From positions 1 to 56,370 of the forward strand of contig JAKADC010000014.1 in the NCBI GenBank assembly GCA_021820845.1: a DNA stretch of 56,370 nt, read 5' to 3'. This DNA comes from Pseudomonadota bacterium (GTDB lineage: Bacteria > Pseudomonadota > Gammaproteobacteria > Burkholderiales > Thiobacillaceae). The position numbers were made by a program, and so were the translations under genes. A model generated the notes under the pieces. It ran no database searches and was not told the DNA's origin. It saw only the letters and a list, made by a program, of their open reading frames with translations. Below are positions 19,827 to 28,630 of this stretch, piece by piece. Position 1 is the first letter of the stretch; the number at the start of each line of letters is the position of its first letter.

Positions 19827-21344
19827 ATGAGTCAACCTGACGATTACCTCGAACGCATTCTGACCTCGCGCGTCTACGACGTGGCGATCGAGTCGCCGCT
19901 CGACGAGGCACACAATCTGTCGTCCCGCCTCAACAACCGCATCCTGCTGAAGCGCGAAGACCTGCAACCGGTGTTTTCGTTCAAGTGTCGCGGCGCCTAC
20001 AACAAGATGGCGAAATTGACGGCGGCACAGCTTGCGCGCGGGGTCGTCGCGGCATCGGCCGGCAACCACGCGCAGGGGGTGGCGCTGGCGGCGCAAAAAC
20101 TCGGCGCGACCGCCATCATCGTGATGCCGGTGACGACGCCGAAAATCAAGGTCGACGCCGTGGCCGCGCGAGGCGCGCAGGTCGTCCTCCATGGCGACAA
20201 CTACGACGAAGCCGGCGCCTACGCGGCCGAACTCGCCAGGGAGTCGAAAGCGACCTTCGTCCATCCCTACGACGACCCCGACGTGATCGCAGGGCAGGGC
20301 ACCGTGGCGATGGAACTGCTGCGCCAGCACCCGGGGCCGATCCACTCGGTCTACGTGCCGGTCGGCGGCGGCGGCCTGATCGCCGGCATCGCCGCCTACA
20401 TCAAGCGGCTGCGGCCCGAAATCAAGATCGTCGGCGTCGAGCCCGACGACGCCGACGCGATGGCACGCTCGCTCTGCAAGGGCACGCGCGTCACCTTGCC
20501 GCGCGTCGGCATCTTTGCCGACGGCGTCGCGGTGAAGAAGGTCGGCAAGGAAACCTTCCGCCTGGCGCAGCGCTACGTCGACGAAATCATCCGCGTCAAC
20601 AACGATGCGATCTGCGCGGCGATCAAGGACGTCTTCGAGGACACGCGCTCCATCCTCGAGCCGGCCGGCGCCTTGTCGATTGCGGGCATGAAGGCCGCCA
20701 TCGCCGGCGACAGGCTCAAGGGCAAGACGCTCGTTGCGATCGCGTCGGGCGCCAACATGAATTTCGACCGCCTGCGCCATATCGCCGAGCGCGCCGAACT
20801 GGGCGAGAAGCGCGAAGCCGTGCTGGCCGTGACCATTCCCGAGACACCGGGCAGCTTCAAGACCTTTTGCAGCCTGCTGGGCGCGCGCAACATCACCGAA
20901 TTCAACTACCGCTATTCGGATCCGAAGGTGGCGCGCGTATTCGTGGGCCTGTCGGTTCCGGGTGCGGGAGAGACCGCCCGCGTGATCGATCTGTTGCACC
21001 GTCACGGACTCCAAGCGGTCGATCTTACCGACAACGAAATGGCCAAGCTGCACGTGCGCCATCTGGTCGGCGGGCGCGCGCCGGACGCGGTGAACGAAGT
21101 GCTGTACCGCTTCGAGTTTCCGGAGCGTCCCGGCGCGCTCATGCAGTTCCTGCAGAGCATGAGCCGCGGCTGGAACATCAGCCTCTTCCACTACCGCAAC
21201 CATGGCGCGGACTATGGCCGTGTGCTGGTCGGCATCCAGGTGCCCGAAAAGGAAAAACCGGCGTTCCAGACCTTCCTCGACGAACTGGGCTACCGTTTCT
21301 GGGACGAGTCGCGGAATCCCGCCTACAGATTGTTCCTGGCCTGA
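19827..21344 (+). CDS. ilvA: Threonine ammonia-lyase, biosynthetic
   Basis: IlvA deaminates threonine to 2-oxobutanoate, the entry step to isoleucine. The 505-aa protein has a PLP catalytic domain (~1-325), with Lys53 in FSFKCRGAYNKM, GNHAQGVALAA and the glycine loop PVGGGGLIAGIA. Two C-terminal ACT-like regulatory domains (~330-505) are the site of isoleucine feedback in the biosynthetic form. The presence of both domains separates it from the catabolic TdcB type. Confidence 0.96.
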   Translation: MSQPDDYLERILTSRVYDVAIESPLDEAHNLSSRLNNRILLKREDLQPVFSFKCRGAYNKMAKLTAAQLARGVVAASAGNHAQGVALAAQKLGATAIIVMPVTTPKIKVDAVAARGAQVVLHGDNYDEAGAYAAELARESKATFVHPYDDPDVIAGQGTVAMELLRQHPGPIHSVYVPVGGGGLIAGIAAYIKRLRPEIKIVGVEPDDADAMARSLCKGTRVTLPRVGIFADGVAVKKVGKETFRLAQRYVDEIIRVNNDAICAAIKDVFEDTRSILEPAGALSIAGMKAAIAGDRLKGKTLVAIASGANMNFDRLRHIAERAELGEKREAVLAVTIPETPGSFKTFCSLLGARNITEFNYRYSDPKVARVFVGLSVPGAGETARVIDLLHRHGLQAVDLTDNEMAKLHVRHLVGGRAPDAVNEVLYRFEFPERPGALMQFLQSMSRGWNISLFHYRNHGADYGRVLVGIQVPEKEKPAFQTFLDELGYRFWDESRNPAYRLFLA

Positions 21345-21481
21345 CGCGAAGCCCTTTGCCGGGCGGCGGGCGCGAGGGCGGACGCAATTGCCGCTCTGCC
21401 CGCGAAGACGCTGAAAGCGCGCTGCCTTCCTGGTCGATTCTGCCCAGACCGTGCCGGAGGGCCGCATGTTACCCTCGCGCC

Positions 21482-23437
21482 ATGTTTCGATTGTTCGCAT
21501 GTTTTTTGTTGATTGCCGCATCGGCGACCGCGTGGGCCGCGAGGGGAGACGCCGCGGTGGAACAGGCCCAGCAGGCCTATGCCGCGCGCAAGCTTGCGCC
21601 TCTGGAACGCGCCGCGAGCAAGGTGCCCGACGACCACGTGTTGGCGCCCTACGTCGAATACTGGCGCCTGATGCTGGACAGCCGCACCGAGGACGCCCGC
21701 ATCACCCGGTTCCTGGCGCGCTATCCCGGAAGCCGGCTGGCCGAGTCGCTGCGCGCCGACTGGCTGAAATCGCTCGGGGCACGCGAGGCGTGGCAGACAT
21801 ACCTGGCCGAGTACCGCCGCCTCGCCCAGCCCGACGTGACGCTGCAGTGCTATGCCTATCGTGCAGAGTGGGCGCTCGGCGATCGCGTTCACGAGCGCGA
21901 GGCGATTTCCCTGTGGTTTACCGGGCGCGACATGCCGTCGGCCTGCATGCCGCTGTTCAACGAATTGATGCAAGCCGGGCTGATCGGGCCGGAGGACGTC
22001 TGGCGCCGCTTCCGTCTGGCGCTGGAGGCGGGCTATCTCGGCGTGGCCAAGGCGGTATCGAACGCCTTGCCCGAGGCGCAGCGTCCGGCCCCCGCGCTGC
22101 TCGACCAGGCGGCGCGTGATCCCGCGCGCGTACTGGACGCCAACGTCCTTGATCCCGAGCGGCGCGCCGATCGCGAGGTCGTGCTCTATGCGCTCGACCA
22201 GTTGGCCCGCCGCGACTCCACGCAGGCGGAACAGGCATTGCGAATCTGGGCGCCGCGACTCAACCCGCTCGAGGCGCATGCGGCATGGGGCCGGCTCGCG
22301 GTCTGGGCCGCGCGCCGCCACGAAGCGGTTGCGCTGGACTGGTTCCGACGGGCCGGAAGGATGGGGCTCAACGACTTCCAGCGGGAATGGCAGGCGCGCG
22401 CCGCGCTCCGCGCCGGCGACTGGAAATCGGTGCGGGGGGCGATCGAAAGCATGGGCGACGCGACGCGCGAGCAGCGCGTCTGGCGCTACTGGCTCGCCCG
22501 CGCGCTGGAAGCGGGCGGCGAGGAGCGTGCGGCCAATGCCATTTTCCTGGACTTGTCGCGCGAGCACGATTACTACAGCCAACTGGCCCAGGAGGAGCTC
22601 GGGCCCGTCGTACAGGCGCCCGACATCAACATCAAGGTGGGCGGCGGCGACATCGCGGCGGTCGCTCGCGAGCCGGGCATCGTGCGCGCCGTGGCGTTGT
22701 ACAGGCTTGGCCTGCGCAGCGACGCGACGCAGGAATGGAACTGGACCATCCGCAACTTTTCCGACGCGCGGCTGCTCGCGGCGGCCGAACTCGCGCGACG
22801 CATGGAATGGTATGACAGCGCCATCAACACCGCCGAGCGCACGCGCGATCTGAATGATTTCGAGCTGCGCTTCCTGGCGCCTTATCGCGAGCAGGCCCGC
22901 GAGGCCGCGCGCGAAAACGACATCGACGAAGCCTGGGTGTACGGCCTGATGCGGCAGGAAAGCCGTTTCGTCAACGTCGCGCGCTCGAGTGCCGGCGCGT
23001 CCGGACTCATGCAGATCATGCCGGCCACCGCGCACTGGATCGCGCAGCGCCTCGGCATCAAGCGGTTCAAGCTGGAGCAGATGAGCGACCCCGCGCGCAA
23101 TATCCGGTTCGGCGCGTATTACCTGAAGCACGTCCAGTCGATGCTGGACGGGTCTCCGGTGCTGGCGACGGCCGGCTACAACGCCGGCCCGCGACGCGCG
23201 CAGAGCTGGCGCGACACCCAGGCCATGGAGGCCGCGGTCTATATCGAGTCGATCCCGTTTGCCGAAACGCGCGACTATGTGAAGAAAGTGATGAGCAACG
23301 CCATGTACTACGCCTCGCGTTTCGGCCAGCCATCGGTGCTGCTGAAAGACCGGCTGGGAATGATTCCCCCGCTCGAAACGGCCGTGCCTCCGTCGTCCGA
23401 TTCCGACGCCGCGGACGGCGAGCCGTCCGGGGACTAG
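21482..23437 (+). CDS. slt: Soluble lytic murein transglycosylase
   Basis: Slt cleaves the MurNAc-GlcNAc bond of peptidoglycan to give 1,6-anhydro ends in the periplasm. The 651-aa protein starts with a signal peptide (MFRLFACFLLIAASATAWAA), followed by the alpha-helical superhelical U and L domains (~25-470). The goose-lysozyme-like domain has catalytic Glu493 (MRQESRFVNVARSSAGASG), LMQIMPATA and AGYNAGPRR. The ATG at 21482 is chosen because it gives the signal peptide; the huge open frame upstream overlaps ilvA out of frame and is a GC artefact. Confidence 0.94.
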   Translation: MFRLFACFLLIAASATAWAARGDAAVEQAQQAYAARKLAPLERAASKVPDDHVLAPYVEYWRLMLDSRTEDARITRFLARYPGSRLAESLRADWLKSLGAREAWQTYLAEYRRLAQPDVTLQCYAYRAEWALGDRVHEREAISLWFTGRDMPSACMPLFNELMQAGLIGPEDVWRRFRLALEAGYLGVAKAVSNALPEAQRPAPALLDQAARDPARVLDANVLDPERRADREVVLYALDQLARRDSTQAEQALRIWAPRLNPLEAHAAWGRLAVWAARRHEAVALDWFRRAGRMGLNDFQREWQARAALRAGDWKSVRGAIESMGDATREQRVWRYWLARALEAGGEERAANAIFLDLSREHDYYSQLAQEELGPVVQAPDINIKVGGGDIAAVAREPGIVRAVALYRLGLRSDATQEWNWTIRNFSDARLLAAAELARRMEWYDSAINTAERTRDLNDFELRFLAPYREQAREAARENDIDEAWVYGLMRQESRFVNVARSSAGASGLMQIMPATAHWIAQRLGIKRFKLEQMSDPARNIRFGAYYLKHVQSMLDGSPVLATAGYNAGPRRAQSWRDTQAMEAAVYIESIPFAETRDYVKKVMSNAMYYASRFGQPSVLLKDRLGMIPPLETAVPPSSDSDAADGEPSGD

Positions 23438-23539
23438 CGGCCTGTCTTCCAGACCTGTCTTGCTTTCGCAGGGAAGACGCGTTCCGGCTCGGTGCGTGCG
23501 AACGTGCGCAGGACCGTCGGCTTTGTGGGACTTCCGGGA

Positions 23540-23545
23540 TAAAAT
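23540..23545 (+). promoter_or_regulatory. Candidate -10 box for the SDR-cca operon
   Basis: TAAAAT begins 43 bp before the ATG at 23583. It follows a 100-bp non-coding stretch after slt, so it is a plausible promoter of the SDR, cca-archease and rtcB run. There is no strong -35 match. Confidence 0.4.
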
Positions 23546-23582
23546 CAGCATTGCCTTATAGAGACATCCAGAACACCTCAAC

Positions 23583-24620
23583 ATGAAGATTCAACGCATT
23601 TGCATTCTCGGCGGGTCCGGCTTCGTGGGCACGCAACTCGTCAGCCAGCTCGCCGCGCGCGGCCTCCAGGTCCGTGTGCTTTCCCGCCGCCGCGAAACCG
23701 CCAAGGAACTGATCCTGCTGCCGACGGTGGAAGTGATCGAGGCCGACGTGCACGACCAGCAAGCGCTCATCCAGCATTTCCGCGGCATGGACGCGGTCAT
23801 CAACCTGGTCGGCATCCTGCACGAGGACAAGGTGGGGCGCGTCGACCTGCCGAGCGCGCGCCGCGGCGATTTCCAGAAGGTCCACGTCGAACTGCCGCGC
23901 AAGGTCCTGCATGCCTGCGGCGAAACCGGCGTGCGCCGCCTGCTGCACATGAGCGCGCTGGGCGCGAACCCGAACTCGCGCTCGGCGTATCAGCGCTCCA
24001 AGGGAATCGGTGAAGCGCTGGTGCGGGAAGCCGGCAGGCGCCACCGCGAAGACGAGAACTGGTATCTCAACGGCCCCAAGTTCATTCATGGTTACGGGCT
24101 CTACGTCACGATCTTCCGCCCCTCGGTCATCTTCGGGCGCGGCGATTCGTTCCTTTCGATGTTCGCACGCCTGCTCAAGGCGTTTCCCGTGCTGCCGCTT
24201 GCCGCGGCCAACAGCCGCTTTGCGCCGGTCTACGTCGAGGACGTCGCGCGTGCCTTCGCCGACAGCCTGGACAATACCGACACGTACGGACAGACCTATG
24301 AGCTGTGCGGCCCCAGGACCTATTCCCTCGGCGAACTGGTCGCTTATGTCGGCGAAGTCATCGGCAAGAAGCGCAGCATCATCCCGCTGGGCGAATGGAT
24401 GTCGTATTTCCAGGCCTGGGCGCTCGAGTTCAAGCCCGGCAAGAAGCTGATGACGCGCGACAACTTCTATGCCATGAGCACGGACAACGTGTGCCAGGGC
24501 GGCTGGCCGTCCGAGTTCGATTTCGCGCCGGCTTCGCTCGAAGCCATCGCCCCGGAATACCTGCGCGCCGACACCCCGCGTGCGCGCTATGAGGATTACC
24601 GGGAAAGCGCGCATCGCTGA
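23583..24620 (+). CDS. Complex I NDUFA9-like extended SDR family protein
   Basis: This 345-aa NAD(P)-binding protein has the extended SDR Rossmann motif ILGGSGFVGTQL at residues ~8-19. A YxxxK-like YQRSKGIGE follows, then PSVIFGRGDSF and a substrate-binding half typical of atypical SDRs close to the NDUFA9/39-kDa accessory subunit of complex I. In bacteria such proteins are often stand-alone and of unclear substrate; a link to respiratory complex I or quinones is family knowledge, not shown here. It is 15 bp upstream of the cca-archease gene and probably co-transcribed. Confidence 0.85.
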   Translation: MKIQRICILGGSGFVGTQLVSQLAARGLQVRVLSRRRETAKELILLPTVEVIEADVHDQQALIQHFRGMDAVINLVGILHEDKVGRVDLPSARRGDFQKVHVELPRKVLHACGETGVRRLLHMSALGANPNSRSAYQRSKGIGEALVREAGRRHREDENWYLNGPKFIHGYGLYVTIFRPSVIFGRGDSFLSMFARLLKAFPVLPLAAANSRFAPVYVEDVARAFADSLDNTDTYGQTYELCGPRTYSLGELVAYVGEVIGKKRSIIPLGEWMSYFQAWALEFKPGKKLMTRDNFYAMSTDNVCQGGWPSEFDFAPASLEAIAPEYLRADTPRARYEDYRESAHR

Positions 24621-24635
24621 AGCCCCGGCGCCGCC

Positions 24636-26264
24636 ATGAAAATCTACACGGTCGGCGGCGCAGTGCGGGATCGGCTGCTCGGGTTGCCGGTCGCCGACCG
24701 CGATCATGTCGTCGTCGGCGCGACGCCGGAGGACATGGTATCGCTGGGCTACCAGCCGGTGGGGAAGGACTTTCCCGTTTTCCTCCACCCGCAAACCCAC
24801 GAGGAATACGCGCTGGCGCGCACCGAGCGCAAGTCCGGCCGCGGCTACAAGGGCTTCACCGTATACGCCACGCCGGAGGTGACGCTGGAAGAGGACCTGC
24901 GCCGGCGCGACCTCACGATCAACGCCATGGCCGAGGACGAATCGGGGACGTTGATCGACCCCTACGGCGGGCGTGCCGATCTTGCTGCAAAAGTCTTTCG
25001 CCATGTGAGCGAGGCCTTTGCGGAAGATCCGGTGCGGATATTGCGCGTCGCGCGCTTCGCCGCCCGCTTCGACGGTTTCGTCGTTGCGCCTGAAACCAAT
25101 GGGCTGATGCGTCGCATGGTCGCCGACGGCGAAGTCGATGCGCTGGTGCCGGAGCGCGTGTGGCAGGAAATCGCGCGCGGACTGATGGAAGCCCGGCCCT
25201 CGCGCATGTTCCGCGTGCTCCGCGCCTGCGGCGCGCTGGAACGGCTGCTGCCGGAAATCGATCGCCTGTTCGGCGCGCCGCAGCCGCCCGCGCACCATCC
25301 CGAAGTCGACACCGGCGAGCACGTCATGCTCGTGGTCGACTGGGCAGCGAGACATGCCATGAGCCTGCCGGTGCGCTTCGCCGCTCTGACGCACGATCTC
25401 GGCAAGGGTGTCACGCCGCGCGACCTGTGGCCCAGGCACCACGGCCACGAGGCAAAAGGCGTCGAACTGCTGCGGGCGCTCTGCGAACGCCTCCGCGTAC
25501 CCGCCGACTGCCGCGACCTCGCCATCGCAGTCGCGCGCGATCACGGCAACGCGCACCGCGCGCCGGAATTGCGCCCCGGCACGGTCGTCGAACTGCTGGA
25601 GCGGGTCGACGCGTTCCGCCGCCCCGAACGGTTCGAGGCTTTCCTGGAAGCCTGCGAATGCGATTTTCGCGGCCGTCCCGGCTATGAGGACAGGCCTTTC
25701 CCTGCGCCGGATTATCTGCGGCAGGCACTGCGCGCGGCGCAGGCCGTCGATGCGGGGGCCGTGGCGCTGCGCGTCGAGCCGGCGCGCATCCGCGAGGCGG
25801 TCTTCCAGGCGCGGGCGCAGGCGGTGGCCGCGTTGCACAGCCACGCCGGCGGGAACTGGGAACACTTCCCGCACCAGGCGGACATGGGCGTGCGCGGCAC
25901 CGGGCCGACCCTGGCGGCCGCGTTCGAGCAGGCCGCACTGGCAATGACCGCGGTGGTGACCGATCCGTCTCGGGTGGCGCCGAAAGAGGCGGTGGATATC
26001 CGGTGCGAGGCGGCGGGCGACGAACTGCTGCTGGTCGACTGGCTGAATGCGCTGATTTTCGAGATGGCTGCACGCCGCCTGTTGTTCGGCCGCTTCGCAG
26101 TCACGCTGGACGGCCACCGGCTGCATGCCACGGCCTGGGGCGAGCCCGTGGATCCGGCCAGGCACGAGCCTGCCGTCGAAATCAAGGGCGCCACCTATAC
26201 TGAGTTGAAGATTGCAAAGAACGAGGCGGGCCAGTGGCTCGCCCAGTGCGTCGTGGACGTCTGA
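24636..26264 (+). CDS. cca: CCA-adding enzyme fused to archease (Cca-HD-archease)
   Basis: One 542-aa frame joins two complete enzymes. Residues 1-~400 are the type-1 multifunctional CCA protein: [10 protein letters not shown] with catalytic Asp21/Asp23 ([11 protein letters not shown]), [27 protein letters not shown], and an HD phosphohydrolase domain (His253-Asp254 in LTHDLGKG) that in relatives has 2',3'-cyclic phosphodiesterase, 2'-nucleotidase and phosphatase activity. Residues ~408-542 are archease, the RtcB activator: [13 protein letters not shown] with acidic Asp416, [26 protein letters not shown] and the terminal VVDV (Asp541). E. coli Cca ends near residue 412, so there is almost no linker. 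No stop or shift separates the halves. In-frame GTG 25824 and TTG 25833 could allow separate archease initiation but lack good ribosome-binding sites. rtcB follows 37 bp later. Confidence 0.95.
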   Translation: MKIYTVGGAVRDRLLGLPVADRDHVVVGATPEDMVSLGYQPVGKDFPVFLHPQTHEEYALARTERKSGRGYKGFTVYATPEVTLEEDLRRRDLTINAMAEDESGTLIDPYGGRADLAAKVFRHVSEAFAEDPVRILRVARFAARFDGFVVAPETNGLMRRMVADGEVDALVPERVWQEIARGLMEARPSRMFRVLRACGALERLLPEIDRLFGAPQPPAHHPEVDTGEHVMLVVDWAARHAMSLPVRFAALTHDLGKGVTPRDLWPRHHGHEAKGVELLRALCERLRVPADCRDLAIAVARDHGNAHRAPELRPGTVVELLERVDAFRRPERFEAFLEACECDFRGRPGYEDRPFPAPDYLRQALRAAQAVDAGAVALRVEPARIREAVFQARAQAVAALHSHAGGNWEHFPHQADMGVRGTGPTLAAAFEQAALAMTAVVTDPSRVAPKEAVDIRCEAAGDELLLVDWLNALIFEMAARRLLFGRFAVTLDGHRLHATAWGEPVDPARHEPAVEIKGATYTELKIAKNEAGQWLAQCVVDV

Positions 26265-26301
26265 ATTCCCCAGCCCTTGGCGGCCAACTGAGGTTTCGAG
26301 G

Positions 26302-27732
26302 ATGGATCTCGCCCGGTTCAAGCAGGTGTCGGAGGTCGAATGGCAGGTCGCGCCGTCCGGCAGGATGCGCGTGCCGGCGGTGATCTTTGCCGACCAGGCG
26401 TTGGTCCGCGAGATGGACGACAAGGTCTATGAACAGCTCACCAACGTCGCGAGCCTGCCGGGCATCGTCCAGGCGGCCTACGCCATGCCCGACGCGCACT
26501 GGGGCTACGGCTTTCCGATCGGAGGAGTGGCCGCGTTCGATGCCGACGCGGGCGGCGTGGTGTCCGCTGGCGGGGTGGGCTTCGATATTTCGTGCGGCGT
26601 GCGCACCCTGCATACCGGGCGCAGGACAGATGAGATTGCGCCGCTCAAGCAGCGGCTGGCCGACCGCCTGTTTGCCCATATCCCGGCCGGGGTGGGCAGC
26701 ACCGGCCCGCTGCGGCTGAACGCCGCCGGCATGGATGCGATGCTGCGAGGCGGCGCGCGCTGGGCGGTCGAACATGGCTACGGCAGCGCGGCCGATCTTG
26801 ACCGCATCGAGGAGCGTGGCTGCATGGCCGGCGCCGACCCCGACAAGGTCTCGGAGCAGGCCAAGCGCCGTCAGCGGGACGAGATCGGCACGCTCGGCTC
26901 CGGCAACCATTACCTCGAGCTCCAGGAAATCATGGAAATCCACGACGCGAAAGCGGCAGACCGCTTTCGTTTGCGCGTGGGGGAGGTGGTGGTCAGCATC
27001 CACTGCGGTTCACGCGGACTGGGGCACCAGATCGGCACCGAATTCCTCAGGCAGATGGTGGCCGCCGCACCGAGCTACGGCATCGAGCTGCCCGATCGCG
27101 AACTCGCCTGCGCGCCGATCACCTCCCCGCTGGGCCAGGCGTATCTCGGCGCCATGCGCGCGGCGATCAACTGCGCACTGGCAAACCGTCAGGTCATTAC
27201 CCATCTCGCCCGCCAGGTATTCGCCGAGCTATTGCCGGGCACGCACCTCACGCTCATCTACGACGTGTCGCACAACACGTGCAAGCAGGAACTGCACACG
27301 GTGGACGGCCAGTCGCGCCGCCTCCATGTGCACCGCAAGGGCGCGACGCGCGCCTTCGGGCCGGGCCATCCGGCGCTGCCCGATGATCTGCGCGACATCG
27401 GCCAGCCGGTGCTGATCGGCGGGAGCATGGGCACCGCGTCCTACATTCTGGTCGGCACCGAGACGGGCATGACGCGCGCGTTCAGCTCCGCCTGCCACGG
27501 TGCCGGGCGGGCGATGAGCCGCCACCAGGCGACCCGCCAGTGGCGCGGGCGCTCCCTGGTGGACGCGCTCGCCAGCCAGGGCATACTGATCCGCAGTCCG
27601 TCGCTGCGCGGCGTCGCCGAGGAGGCGCCCGGGGCATACAAGAATGTCAGCGCCGTCGTGGAGGCGGCCGAGCGCGCCGGGCTGGCGCGCAAGGTGGCCA
27701 GGCTGAAGCCGCTGGTCTGCATCAAGGGCTGA
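26302..27732 (+). CDS. rtcB: RNA-splicing ligase RtcB (3'-phosphate/2',3'-cyclic phosphate to 5'-OH)
   Basis: RtcB seals RNA 3'-phosphate or 2',3'-cyclic phosphate ends to 5'-OH ends using GTP and Mn2+, through a His-GMP intermediate. The protein has 476 aa, close to the archaeal/long bacterial class and longer than the 408-aa E. coli form. Metal and catalytic residues are present: Asp95 and Cys98 (GFDISCG), Asn202/His203 (GSGNHYLELQ), His234 (SIHCGSRGLGHQ), His324 (YDVSHNTC), and the guanylylated His399 in CHGAGRAMSR. The ATG at 26302 has TGAGG 8 nt upstream. The gene directly follows the cca-archease fusion, so ligase and activator are encoded together. No rtcA or RtcR regulator is in the window. 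Confidence 0.96.
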   Translation: MDLARFKQVSEVEWQVAPSGRMRVPAVIFADQALVREMDDKVYEQLTNVASLPGIVQAAYAMPDAHWGYGFPIGGVAAFDADAGGVVSAGGVGFDISCGVRTLHTGRRTDEIAPLKQRLADRLFAHIPAGVGSTGPLRLNAAGMDAMLRGGARWAVEHGYGSAADLDRIEERGCMAGADPDKVSEQAKRRQRDEIGTLGSGNHYLELQEIMEIHDAKAADRFRLRVGEVVVSIHCGSRGLGHQIGTEFLRQMVAAAPSYGIELPDRELACAPITSPLGQAYLGAMRAAINCALANRQVITHLARQVFAELLPGTHLTLIYDVSHNTCKQELHTVDGQSRRLHVHRKGATRAFGPGHPALPDDLRDIGQPVLIGGSMGTASYILVGTETGMTRAFSSACHGAGRAMSRHQATRQWRGRSLVDALASQGILIRSPSLRGVAEEAPGAYKNVSAVVEAAERAGLARKVARLKPLVCIKG

Positions 27733-27845
27733 CGCTGCGGGCGCGGCCATGTCACCGGAACTGCTCGCCTCCGGGAGCATCGAATCAACTTAATTGCCGG
27801 ACCGTGGGAACGGACCGGGGGTGTCATCAAGCAATGGAGCGAAGC

Positions 27846-28592
27846 ATGCCTTACAGCGAACAAATCGTGCAGTCGGTGCGTCCGTGGTCGGACAAGACGT
27901 TCAGTTTCACCCTCAGCCGCCCGCGGGATTTTTCATTCGAGAACGGTGAATTCGTCACGATTGGCCTGAAGCGCGAAGGCAAGCTGCTGGCGCGCGCCTA
28001 TTCCATCGTTTCCACCACCGACCGCGACCATCTCGAGTTCCTCAGCATTCATGTGCCAGACGGTCCGCTGACCAGCCAGCTGGTGCACATCCGCCCCGGC
28101 GACAGCGTGTGGGTCAACAGCAAGGCCACCGGTTCGCTCACGCTGAATCATGTGCTGCCCGGCCGCACGCTCTACATGCTGGCGACCGGTACGGGACTCG
28201 CCCCATTCCTGAGTCTGATCCGCGATCCCGAACTCTATGCCCGCTATGAAAACGTGGTGCTGGTGCACTCGGTGCGTACCGTGGCCGAACTGGCCTATCG
28301 GACCGAAATCGAGGCCATCGACAATGCGCAGTTGCGCTACGTGCCCACGGTGACGCGCGAGCCTTTCCCCACGCCCGAGCGCGGCGGCGATCTGTTCCGT
28401 TCGGGCGTTTTGTCGCAGCGCCTCGGCCTGCCCGCGCCGGATCCGGCGCACGACCGCGTGATGATCTGCGGCAACCCTGCGATGACGCGCGAACTCACGC
28501 ACCATCTGAAAGAAACCGGCTGGACGCCGACCGGCCACCGCGGGATCGGCAATTTCACCACCGAAGTTGCGTTTGTCGTGCACCACGAATAA
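27846..28592 (+). CDS. fpr: Ferredoxin--NADP+ reductase
   Basis: This FAD enzyme moves electrons between NADPH and ferredoxin or flavodoxin. The 248-aa length fits the bacterial Fpr (subclass I) group. RAYSIVS is the FAD-binding motif, GTGLAPFLSLIRD the NADP pyrophosphate loop, and MICGNPAMTRE the nicotinamide side. The ATG at 27846 is preceded by GGAG at good spacing; an in-frame ATG at 27834 is less well placed. It is 113 bp after rtcB and may have its own promoter. Confidence 0.93.
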   Translation: MPYSEQIVQSVRPWSDKTFSFTLSRPRDFSFENGEFVTIGLKREGKLLARAYSIVSTTDRDHLEFLSIHVPDGPLTSQLVHIRPGDSVWVNSKATGSLTLNHVLPGRTLYMLATGTGLAPFLSLIRDPELYARYENVVLVHSVRTVAELAYRTEIEAIDNAQLRYVPTVTREPFPTPERGGDLFRSGVLSQRLGLPAPDPAHDRVMICGNPAMTRELTHHLKETGWTPTGHRGIGNFTTEVAFVVHHE

Positions 28593-28596
28593 TCTC

Positions 28597-28618
28597 CCGG
28601 CTTTCGCCTTTTAGCCGG
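28597..28618 (+). terminator. Possible hairpin after fpr
   Basis: CCGGCT and AGCCGG form a 6-bp stem with a 10-nt loop between fpr and kup. It has no T-run after the stem, so it is a weak terminator candidate. Confidence 0.25.
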
Positions 28619-28630
28619 CCGTCTTGCTTC

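Noticed and set aside
19985..21481. N-terminal ~500-residue extension of the slt frame
   Set aside because: It overlaps ilvA in another frame, is Arg/Gly-rich without structure, and the real slt start at 21482 gives a proper signal peptide.
19782..21521. 579-codon minus-strand frame opposite ilvA
   Set aside because: Shadow of ilvA; no recognisable domain and His/Arg/Asp-rich composition.
24636..26264. Cca-archease fusion as a sequencing error
   Set aside because: Both halves read in the same frame without a needed indel, and each domain is complete. A missed stop by a single substitution cannot be fully excluded without reads, so it stays a check item and is not a rejection of the fusion.
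23556..26423. 955-codon open frame on the minus strand opposite the SDR and cca-archease genes
   Set aside because: Composition is Arg/His/Gln-rich shadow coding with no family motif; the opposite strand encodes two recognised proteins over the same bases. Typical of GC-rich codon bias.
27798..27818. Near-palindrome CCGGACCGT-GGGA-ACGGACCGG upstream of fpr
   Set aside because: The arms have a mismatch and no promoter element is aligned with it; too weak to list as a site.
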